This document shows, in pieces, positions 35,201 through 55,965 of a stretch of DNA of 64,000 nucleotides. The notes beneath the pieces are model-generated. The model ran no database searches, was not told where the DNA came from, and worked only from the letters and a program-made list of their open reading frames with translations. Both the position numbers and the translations under genes were made by a program. The stretch spans positions 30,105,815 to 30,169,814 of the forward strand of contig NC_133232.1 in the NCBI RefSeq assembly GCF_040436345.1, written 5' to 3'. Every line of letters starts with the position of its first letter. Within the stretch, counting starts at the first letter, position 1. The DNA is from Pagrus major (taxonomy: Eukaryota > Chordata > Actinopteri > Spariformes > Sparidae).

Positions 35201-35745
35201 CCGTTGCAACCAAAGCCTCCTAAAAGTATATAAACAATTACTCGATTAGTTAAAACTCCTGGTATTGAAAAAATACTTAAGTAAAAGTACAAAGTATTCT
35301 TCTCAAACGCTACTCAGAGTACTTTTTAACTGCTGATATTTATTGGCTGCTTTTGGGTGGGTCAGATTGTAAAAGTGCATCATTTATTTGTAAAATCTTA
35401 GTGTGTAAAGCAGAGGTGGAAGTAACTAATTACAGCAACTCAAATGACTGCAATTAAGTCATTTTATGGGTTTTTTCCCCATAAGTCTTGTATTTTTACT
35501 TGTACTTAGGTATGCATGACACCTTTGCCTGCATTTTTGCAGCCAATAAGGCAATTAAATATCAGCAGTTAAAAAGTAACTAATACTCTGAGTAGCATTT
35601 GAGAAGTATTTTTTTCAATACCAGGAGTTTTAACTAATCGAGTGATTGTAATTGAGTAATATTTCAGTAATGTAACTTGTTGTGGCTGGGTTACATGCTG
35701 ATTTTAACTGCTTTATATACTTTCCGGTGGCTTTGGTTGTAACAG
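35201..35745. mobile_element. foldback/MITE element with long imperfect inverted arms
   Basis: The left arm at 35201-35350 and the right arm at 35539-35745 are inverted copies in two blocks. Shared sequences include aaaactcctggtattgaaaa, ctactcagagtact, aactgctgatatt and gcaaccaaagcc. The centre contains gaggtggaagtaactaatta, typical of a fish repeat family. Confidence 0.7.
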
Positions 35746-36388
35746 TACATCATATTTTTTTTTAAAGTAATCATAGTTTTGTTTGTAAAGTATAAATATG
35801 AAAAGTAACTAACAATATAGCTGCGAATAAAGTTTTAAAAATCAGTCTAAAATATGGTGGTGTAAGTAGAACAAAATTGAAATACTCAATTAAGATCCTC
35901 AAAATTGTACTTAAGTACTTCCCTGGGTATAAGCAACACCCACTGACACAGACTTTAGTTTATTCCTGAAATAAAAAGCTCAGAAGTAACTTTCTCTAAA
36001 GAATAACCTGTACATCAATATACTGTAGGTAGATAGATCTTCCAGAGTACGTGCCACTGCAGTGCCAAACAAAGCGCATCACCTGTTGCGCAGCGCAGCA
36101 GCACCGTGCCCAAAACCATTAGGAGGGCTAAAAGACTCACAGAGATTTGTCGCACATTTAAGCATTTTTAGTGAGCCCCGTCTGTGAAACTGGTGGTGTA
36201 ACTGACGGAAAGTTTGCCGGAAACCTTCATGCGATGAGATAAAAGCTGCAATTACGCATAATGACTGTGCGTAAATAGATCAAATAACCGCCTCGTGATA
36301 AACTTCTCCTGACTACCTGTTAGTTTAACTGAGCGGCCGCCTGATCATCTGATTTTTTAAAGCACAGCTGTGACTGTTTTGGACTCAC

Positions 36389-36470
36389 CTCTGCAGAGCG
36401 AACAGATGAGCGTCTTTCAGAGGACACCAACAATGTGTCCGGTGGGTTTGGCTGGGAGGTGAAATCTGCG
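36389..36470 (-). promoter_or_regulatory. fhl1: possible fhl1 non-coding first exon and promoter
   Basis: On the minus strand, CGCTCTGCAG/gtgagtcc at 36389 is a strong donor at the end of a GC-richer stretch, with a tttttaaag sequence about 95 nt upstream. fhl1's first coding exon starts behind an acceptor, so a 5' exon must exist. This is the best candidate I see, but no transcript supports it. The upper boundary is a guess. Confidence 0.35.
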
Positions 36471-36489
36471 GAGGCAGCGCAGCTTTAAA

Positions 36490-39400
36490 AAGACGGAGGG
36501 AGCAGAGAGAAGAAAAAAGAGAAAACTGCAGGACATGAGCCAAACCTCTGTAAGCTCTCATAAACAATGACCTCAACCAGGAATTTACAAGATCTCAAAA
36601 GTTCTCATTGGCGCTGAACTCCTGAAGAAAATAAGGTCATAACTTTTCTGCATCAACGAGCTCTTGAGACTAACAATCACCTTTTTGTGCGAGGTGCTGT
36701 GCAGGGATCCCAGCTTGAACGATCCCTTATATTTATTATCCTCTCTGTATTTGAACGTTTCTGCTGCTTACAAAAGATGGACCGACTCCTCAAGGTTGAC
36801 ACACTTTTGTCCTCCTCACTCTCTCCTTCTTTGGTAATGAACAGGGGAATTACATCAAGATGACTCATTTCTTAACCCAAAGTAAAATGCATGCAGCCTG
36901 TAAACTTCACCCTCAGAGTTAATCCACCACAATTACAAAGGGATGATGAAATGCTCTAAAGGTGTTATGTAATGCAGATGCCAGCTTTTAAATCAAGGGT
37001 GTCATTGAGACTAAACAGCCAGGACTCCATCCAGAATGTGTCCTTCCATAGAGATAAACATCTAACAACAGGACCGAGGTGTGAGAGGGAGGGTGTGTGT
37101 GTTGGTACAGTCAAGGTGCAGATGTGAATGGAGGGTTTTTAAGGTCATGAGGTCACATACGTTGTGTTTGTTGCTCTAACACCAGAGCAGAACATCTGGA
37201 GCAGGACGTCTTATTACATGCCATAAATATGTCTTCTTCTTTTTGACCATGTATTTATGCTCGTATGTATCTACTTATAAAGAAACTCTCACTTAGTTTG
37301 CTGTATTTTGGCTGTTTAAAGTGATGGGGAGGGAACATTTCTGTGATTGAGAAGAAATTAAAGGGGCTCTATGTGTTGTAGGGAAGAAATTTAATATTTA
37401 CAACATCAATCAGGTAATAATAAAAACTCAGAAGTATTTATTTTTAGACAAGCTGTTCTCAGAGGAAAATAAGGTCCCCAGAATACTGTTTGATGCTAGA
37501 AAGGTGGCAGGGTCCGCCAAATATAAACAGTTTATTCAGTCATGAAAACAAAAGGAGTTTATTTAGTTAGTTTAGGCATAAAAAGAATCAGTCAGTGAAG
37601 ATCTTTCTCTTCTCATTAAAGTTTCTTCCCCAAAACTACAAAATGCACCTTTAAGAAATAAATCAGCTTTTATAAAGTTAGTTGTTCTTTGTTTGACTAC
37701 ATTTATTTCACTGAATATCCACAATTCTAATAAAAAAATCAATTCAATGTCATGTTTTTTGAACAGGTTTGATACATTTTCAAATAATATTATTATTAGA
37801 CGGGCACTAATGCCTTGTTTCTCTTTATAAAGGCCCGACACTGCAGGTAAGACTGCCGTATGTTGGGGGGTAAACAGTGACTTGACTTGGGACTTGACTT
37901 ACCTTAAAGCAGATATAGACTTTAGATAACTTTTTTTAGGTTTTGTTACTTACTCTAGTAGAAAGAATGTCGGTTTTGAACCGCCTCAGGTCCTGGTGGT
38001 GAGAGGAAACACATATCAGCAGGGGAACAGACTTCGACACAACACCGGAGATTCTCCATCGAGTGAATGCCCACCTGCTCACCATCACTCTCCCTCTTCA
38101 CCTTCTTTGCCTCCTCCATCAGCGTGGAGTAGAGTTTCCACATTATTTCCGCTGTTACCTGGGGATAGTGGCCAAGGAAAACAATACCTCTTCCTGTTTT
38201 GGTTGCACATTTGCAGACTTGCCTCCTTTGTGCTGTAATGCGAAAGGTGACTTCAGATGGATACATAAGTTAAGGCAAGAAGGACTACTGCCAGTTTAAC
38301 CAAGGACCCGACCTTACTTGACACAACCTGTGACTTGACTTGCCCAAGAATAAAATGACTCTGGACTTGCTTGAGACTTGGATCAATGCAGTAAATGTCT
38401 TCCTCAAACTGTTATTGTTGTAGAAGAGATTTTGTCTTGCAATAAGTAAAATAATCAAGTGGAGTGAGAGAGTTCTTCAAGGATCATCAACACCAACACT
38501 GTGTCAAGTGAGTGGAAATCAGACATTTCTGTTCTGGCTGAAGCTAAGTGGCCCTTTAAAACTACTATTTCCGCCCTGGACTCCAACTCCACTACAGACA
38601 CATTCTTGAGCAGACTGGAGGGAGTTGTGCCCATATTAGGAACATGTTACCTGATATCTCAACTGGGAGAGTAAAATGCCATCAGTCTGGGCTGCTCAGG
38701 GCGTGGCTCTCTCATTTACACCACTCAGCCCTTTTATCTCGGATAGATGAGTGAAATTTGTCATATCTACATTTTGGAGGGGTAAAAAGTTGATATTTGT
38801 TGGTTCATTTACTCTTTGGCAGCAAAAAATGACAGAGAAATGGAGGATCATTTAAAATTCTTGTGAGTGTTTGATTAAAATGTGAGAATAACATGTAAAT
38901 ATAAGACAGGAAGATGAGAAAGGTGCATCTTTCACAAGGTGCCCTCGGATAAAACTTTTTGAAAGTTAATTAATTCAATAATTACAGCATGAGAGGGAGT
39001 CACTCAGCCCTCATGTCACACGCTGGAGATGGTTTGACACATCAGAGTCAACTCTCGACAAAGAATAATTCATGCACACTTTTTATTCACACGTCCGGAG
39101 TGTTATCAGATTGGGAGTCGGGGGTGATCGATCTGGAAGACGTCCACAATGAAATGTAGTTTTAATGGTGCAAACTTTTCCCAGTTCATGTCATCGATTT
39201 TATTGAAAAACTCAATGTTGAAATTTCTATTAAATTCATGGGACCCTGTAAAATGTTACACGTTTGACGTTTACTGAGTGTTGTGTGGGGAGAGCTGCTG
39301 TTCAGCTGCTCAGAGCCGGCCAGCTCTGGTGGACAGAGTCGGGTCCAGAGCCAGACCTTCTGGAGGAATAAACACCTGGAGTCACATGGGACTCTGCGCT

Positions 39401-40670
39401 GATCTGGAGCTGCTTACAGAAGGCATGAGAGCGTGGAGATTACCTTTTAACTTTTGAGATTAAATAGTGGATTTATCTTCACTCCTGTTTATCGGCCCGA
39501 CTGCAGCAGCGATCCAGTGGACGTGACCTCCATCGTCGGGTGTTTATGTGCTGTAATGTTGACTGCCGACTGAAGCTGGAGGGGAAATAAAACATTACAG
39601 AGAGGAGAGGGGAGAAAGAAGGGAGGGAACTGGAGTCTTTGGTGAGTGCTGAGTTGAGCGAGAGTTGACCTGAATTTAAAAAACACACACATCCTCAGTG
39701 TGTGCCATCGCTCGCTGGCTTACGATTAATAAATAGTAAAGTATTCTGGCTGTTTGGGTCGAATCTTATTTCATTCATGTTAAATTTAGTCTCATTCACC
39801 AACATCCTTCCTCACACTGACGGGAAGTGAGCGACGGGCAACCAAATGAAACGCACTGTTATCTTGAGTAAACTTTTTTAAAGTACATTTTTCTGGGTTT
39901 GAACATTGTTGGACATATTTGGATAATATGCGTACACAGCTTGAACAAAATATGTGACAAAGGTCTAAGTTGACTTTCTACATTTTAATGGTAAATTCTT
40001 ACATATTATATCTTAAAATACAGGAAGACAAGGTACCCAAACTTGTAGAATTTTTCCACCAATTTTCCCACATTAAATCATTAAATCCCAGCCTTCTAAT
40101 CCTGTAAACCTGCACAGTGTCTCCTGTGAATCATCCTGACAGGTTGCATATGTCTACAGGTTGTGACCGGCTCACTGTTTTTCTCTTCTCGGATTGTTTT
40201 TATTAAACCTTCGGAGGCCTGAAAAACAAACCAATTTCTAGAGCACAAACACCGCATGTGTATTTTCTCTTTTTCTGCTTATCATCTCGCTGGTTTATTT
40301 TTCGACCGTTTGGTGGGAACCACAACACAAGGACTATCCAGCCCCAGTCTAACCTTATCCCACTGGAATATTTAACAATCTTTAATAGCGTGTAATCTTG
40401 GGCTAACTGCCATATTTCAAGACTATGAAGATTATAAACCTGTTCTTCTTACCCTAATGAGAAAATCCCCTTCTGGAGTTATGCAACTCCAGTAAAATCA
40501 CTTCTGGCACTAATCTTCTTTCATAATTCTTGTGGATGGGATGATCTCATGAGCTCCACAGATACATCCTTACACAACCCCAGACATCGATTAGAAGAGG
40601 AAACGAGGTAAATGACGAGGCCATTACAGCGAGGGCTTTAATCAAAAGCACAGGCTTCTGTTTATTGACC
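36490..40670. other. intergenic DNA between fhl1 and slc9a6
   Basis: I see no coding exon. It contains a TIR MITE at 37359-37653. Between 37870 and 38390 it has a cttgactt-rich dispersed repeat (gacttgacttgggacttgac-like). It may contain fhl1 promoter or enhancer sequence. Confidence 0.45.
37359..37653. mobile_element. MITE with 22-bp-type TIRs, copy 1
   Basis: The left end is taaaggggctctatgt and the right end is its inverse, aaaatgcacctttaa. The interior shares ctgttctcagaggaaaataa and gaggtggcagggtccgccaa-type sequence with the copy at 44730-45062. Confidence 0.7.
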
Positions 40671-40676
40671 GTTGCA
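40671..40676 (-). promoter_or_regulatory. slc9a6: candidate polyadenylation signal, slc9a6
   Basis: The minus strand reads AATAAA 3.7 kb past the slc9a6 stop. Another candidate is at 42030-42035. Which one is used cannot be decided from sequence. Confidence 0.3.
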
Positions 40677-43600
40677 CGCACATGAACAGGTGAGAGTATA
40701 TTTACACAGATGTAAACAGTCAGTACCTGCAACACAACGGAGGAAGAGAGACAACACAGCGTCTTCCTCTCTCGCTCGCGCACACACATCCCATACACAC
40801 TTGCAGGCATTAGCACACAAACCACGCATTCACACAGAGAATTTGCAGTATAAAGATAGAGTGGACTGTCTGAAAACACAAAGCACAGCAGGCCTCTTTG
40901 GTCAGCTACTTCAGACAAAATTTCCAATGATCAAAGCCTATCACGAGTCACCATTCAGAGAACAGAGAGAGAGAGAGAACACATACTGGCAGAGCAGTAG
41001 GCAAACACCGAAACCTATATCAGCTTTTTGCAGATTTCACATTATTTAATGTGTCAGTTGAAGAACAGTGGCACACATATCTGCTTGTATATATAGATAT
41101 ATATATTTCTTTTTTTGTTTTTGAATGATGAATGATTCATGCTCTGTAGAAGTCATCAGCATTCAGATGTTGCAAACATACATCAAAGTACCTGAATGGT
41201 AAAGTGATAAGATGGAACAAAGGCATGAAAAAGTACTTTTAACCATCTCGACTGCAATGTGGGATTCATTCGAAACTTAAATTCTACCGGACATTGATGC
41301 GAGATTCATTAAACTGACATGAGTTGTTTGACATTCATCTGACATTTTTCCACAACCTTCCAAAAACAATAAAAAAGGTAAATAATATAAAAGCAGCTGT
41401 TAGATAAAACAAACAACATAGCAAAACAATAAAACATTCTGGATGGAGAAGTGCAAATTCTTTTGTTTTTCTTTCACATCATTGTTTCCCTTCTACAAAA
41501 TAAATTCAATAATAACAACAAATGAGAAGTGTACAACAATTTCGGAAGGAACGATTCATTTCCTGGGTTCCGATGTGGAGTCAAGAGGCATGCCTGATTA
41601 AAAACAGAAGAAAACACTTTCTATTGGAAGTTCCTGCACAGCAGAAGATAACTGTGGAAGGAAGCGCAACATCTTCCTTCCACCTCTGTATCATCTCCAA
41701 CACACGAACACGCACACAAACACTAACTATGCATCTCTTTCTGTTATTTCTTTCGCTCTTTACTTTGACACCAGTTTCATTCTCTTGCATCCGTTTTGCG
41801 ATGTATTTTTTCCTCTTTGGCTCACCGAGAGGATGAACTGCAAAACCAGTGTGTTTAACTACGTCGCCTTGTTCATGAGTGTTTTCTGGCTCCTGTCCTT
41901 GTCAACACAGCGTTGCCACGGTGTTGCCCTGTCAACACTTCCTGTTAAACCCCGCATTAACAGCTGCTGTACTCCGCACACAAATTAGATCACTAAACCT
42001 TCGTCCCATCCAGAAATAAGACTGCAAGTTTTATTCTGAACTTTTAATAATTGTGTGTATTCTTAAGACTTCATGCTCTTAAACTGTTAGCCCTCACAAG
42101 CCCAATCTTGTACAGCAGAGAGAAACATCCAGCATGTAAACAACGATTGTTGTTCTATTCTAGCAGTTTTCATAATGATAAACTGCCACAGTACCAACTT
42201 TAATATCTGCTCATATCTGAAATGAGTTGATTAGAATAATCATGGCCTTTCCCTGTCTTATTTACTGATTTTACGGACATCATTGTATAAAATTTAGGGC
42301 TGCAATTAATTAAGTATTTAGTTGCTCAGCAACAACAACAACAACAAAAGAATCAATCGGGAACAATTCTGATGATTGAGTCGAAGTATTTTTGAAGCAA
42401 AAATGCCTCAAATTCACTGCGTCCAGCTTCTAAAATGTAAATATTTGCTATTTTGTGCATAAATCTCTTTGGGTTTTCAACTGTTGATCAGACACAACAA
42501 GACATTTAAAGGGTAATTTCAGTATTTTATACAACAGGTACAAAAAGTTTTTGAATTGGTCCAGTTAGTTTAACCTGTTATTTGTCATTTACAAACTAAC
42601 GTGTTAAAACACGAAAGTCACACAAAGTAACACAAATAACTAAGCGATCGAGGCAGCGGCAGACCGGCAGCTCCCGTGTTCTGCGAGGTAAAATGACTGT
42701 TTTTGTCAATGTAGTCTGGTGGCTTTGAAAGGGAGAGATATAACAGCTGTTTGTGGTTAAACAAAAGGATACTCTTAAAACAAGAAGGTCTATTAATGTA
42801 GGGATCACTTCCGGTGATCTCATACTGTTGCATCCCTCGTTGCAGCCATTGCAGCCTGTTACACAGCTGTCAGCTGAGGCAATCGACTGGACTGATTTCA
42901 AAATATTTTTGTATCTATTTTTGTACCACCAAAATATAATATTTAAAAATACCAGAATAACCCTTGAAATATATCAATTTGAGTTCTGGGAAATTTTATC
43001 TGTCATGAGAGTTTGTTTTCACTGGTAACAGACACTTTATAGGCCAAACGATTAATCAGTTACACAAAGAAAATTGTTTAATCAATAGTGATTAAGCTGG
43101 TTGCAGCCCTAACAAAATCAGAATGAGAGAAAATCAATTCTCTGATGTGCCAAAATTAAACTCAAAGAATGACTTGCTTCACCTGTATGTGTAATTCATG
43201 TATCTATATGCATTTCTGAGATTCATTCAATGCTAAAATTTGATCCAAAGTCTCGACATCAACGCGCAACTGTGATAGAAAATGTATTGAAAAAGCTAAA
43301 TATGTAGGACAAATGTGATTCAGCTTAAAGTCCTTAAGCTCTGTCGCAAAAAAAGGATACAAAACACTTTTAAGGTTGTCTGCATTCGGTTTTCACAAAG
43401 TGTCCGAATGCAGGACAGAAATGGCACTAAGCTTTCTCCGCTAAAACTCGTTTGGATCTTGTTGTCAGAACAACAGCCCTTCGTTCTGCTGTGAGCAACA
43501 TCAGCTTCTAAAATAAGGTGTAAAGCCCCTCTATGTCACAGTCAAAGGTCATTGGGAGAGATCCACGACTTTCACTGCCAGGTTACACTGCATCAGTACA

Positions 43601-44381
43601 GTGGCTCGCATTGTTACACACTATTTACAGGCGGAGAGGACAAACTGACAGCCCAAACACCCACTGAGTATATTGCTACCTTATGGACAGAGGTGTCTGT
43701 TTGTTTTTTTTGTATTTTTTTTCTTTCTTTTATACAAAGGAAAACTACAACTGCGTGACCGCCCACCCTGATCTGGCTCTGCTTCCCAGAGCTGATCCGT
43801 GTACGGGCTGCCATGCTTAAAACTACATTTCCCAGGCACTTGATTGTAACAAATTGTACAGTAAAGTTATCCACTGGGTCAGCATGCCTCTGATGCACAG
43901 AGAGAAGGCAGCAACATTCAAGGTCAGACCCGAAACACAAAAGCCCGTAACCTCCCACACAAAGAAAACAACAAGCATCCTCAGCATGCATATCAAAGTT
44001 ATAGTACTCTTGTGATATACTGTACACCGACAAAGTAGCTAGTGGTTGCATTTACACACTAACACATGCTGCTAGACCTCTGTGCAATGCTACAGTAAGG
44101 TGACTGACTTTAAGCTGAACTAAGAAAAAAAAAAAACTGCAAATAAATAAAGACTATATTACAATTATGGCAGATGCCAGAAAGGTGTGGAAAGGAGCAG
44201 AACAAGAATGAGGTAGAGACAGTGATTTGCCACTAGAGCGAGCGAAAAAACGTGACTGTAAAGGAAAAAAAGCGAGCGGGATGAGAAACAGTGAAAGACG
44301 GAGTGTCAGGTACTGGTCGGTTGCTCAATGGCTCGGGTCAGTTTGAGTCGGACGGTTGTCTGGGTCTCCGGTGAAAGGTCT
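40677..44381 (-). other. slc9a6: slc9a6 3' UTR or downstream region (inferred)
   Basis: This stretch has no conserved coding frame. It contains a hAT-like MITE at 42295-43111. The plus-strand frames here are chance frames, or antisense to the UTR. Confidence 0.4.
42295..43111. mobile_element. hAT-like MITE with degenerate 8-bp target-site duplication
   Basis: The left end tagggctgcaattaatta and the right end ggttgcagccctaa are inverted. The flanking 8-mers ataaaatt and acaaaatc match at 6 of 8 positions, as expected for an aged hAT insertion. The unrelated middle (about 42590-42900) may be a nested insert. Confidence 0.6.
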
Positions 44382-54805
<10,424 letters not shown>

Positions 54806-55946
54806 TTTCGGCCGCTCGCCAGTCAAATGCTCCGGTGTCGTCGAGGGGAAACAGCAAACTTTGGGCAAATATTATGCACGAACTGGGAGGAGGAGGGGGG
54901 AATACAGAGCAGAAAGACGACAGCAACAGAGGAATCAATTCCGGCCCGGAAGTGAAAACTATTTTTTTCCAGAAAGTGTTCGATGTTTATTTCAATTTAA
55001 AAGCACCGTAGCGTCAGGTTGCTTGTTTAAATCAACTATAAACGACACATCTTGGCTTTACGTATTGTGTATAATTTATACTACTTGTGAATAAAGAAAT
55101 ATATAGATTACGCTGTTTTACACGCTGCATTACCTTACTTCACAATGCTAGTTCTAACTGAGGACTCTTATTGTGAAATCTCACATTTTTACCACTCTGA
55201 ACAGGAAGTGAGATGAAAAGATTTCTTATCTGTTTCTGTAATGTTGATCGACTCGGGTATTATGCGAAGTTAAAAGTTTAATGATTACTAAAAATGATTT
55301 TGTAGAGAAAAAAAAAAAGAAAAGAAATCCCATATTTCCCAGGGCGTTTTTGTAAACGCCCTGGGAAATATGGCATTATATTGTTCTCCCCCCAGCAGTA
55401 CAACTAAGCCATGCTAAAACAGCTAACTACAATTTTAATATTTTACTAAATATGTGTTTGTTTGATAAAAAACCCTTTTTTAAACCAAAACTCGGTTATT
55501 GGCTAGTCTCGCGATGCAGAGGCGGGAATGAGTGGTACCTTCCAGTTTATCGGAAATTAACAATTTAGAGTCAGTACATTTCACATGACAACATCACCAT
55601 TCACCAACAATTTAAATAAAATACACACACCTATCATATCAGAATAATTTTATTTAACAGAGCTACACTGAAAGTTGGATTTCTGAACACGAGTAGTCTG
55701 CAAGCGTAGTACCACTACCTGTACCGTGTCGAGGGTGCTGGGATGGTGGAAGCACAATTTCCGAGGAGAACCTGAATGTAGCAAGCATCTACTCAATCAG
55801 TCGTGTTTTCGTCTCGGTCGTCGCTGTTTGCTTCGTGTAGCTGACAACAAAGTGGCGTCAGCGTACACATACTTTCCTTTTTGTGTGTTGTTTTTATAAT
55901 TTAAGCACATTTATGCAGCTGCGCCGTCCAAATAACATACACGAAG
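54806..55946. promoter_or_regulatory. divergent intergenic region of slc9a6 and taf7
   Basis: The two start codons face away from each other across 1141 bp, so both promoters should lie here. The parts nearest each gene are less AT-rich. I cannot see a TATA box that decides either start. A perfect hairpin lies at 55330-55373. Confidence 0.6.
55330..55373. repeat. perfect 20-bp inverted repeat (hairpin)
   Basis: Arms 55330-55349 and 55354-55373 (ccatatttcccagggcgttt and its exact inverse) flank a 4-nt loop ttgt. It lies in the slc9a6/taf7 divergent region. Confidence 0.97.
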
Positions 55947-55965
55947 ATGACGTCTAAAATCAAAG
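55947..55965 (+). CDS. taf7: taf7 exon 1 (start)
   Basis: The exon encodes MTSKIK plus one base, in the context gaagATGA, with donor AAAG/gtacgt. It is too short to stand alone. It is chosen because its phase 1 joins exon 2 and because TAF7 proteins start with a similar short basic peptide. Confidence 0.8.

Larger units (their letters stand above)
23695..36388. other. presumed fhl1 5' intron, no coding exon seen
   Basis: These 12.7 kb show no conserved coding frame on either strand. They hold MITEs, dinucleotide microsatellites at 31611-31641 and 32015-32042, inverted repeats and a tRNA-like fragment, listed separately. Region 28880-29250 is pyrimidine-rich and resembles a retroelement fragment. 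The assignment as an intron depends on the inferred exon at 36389. Confidence 0.4.

Noticed and set aside
54806..54868. Upstream extension of the slc9a6 N-terminus
   Set aside because: The frame extends upstream only through a TTG codon. The first ATG in frame is at 54805, with a good context.
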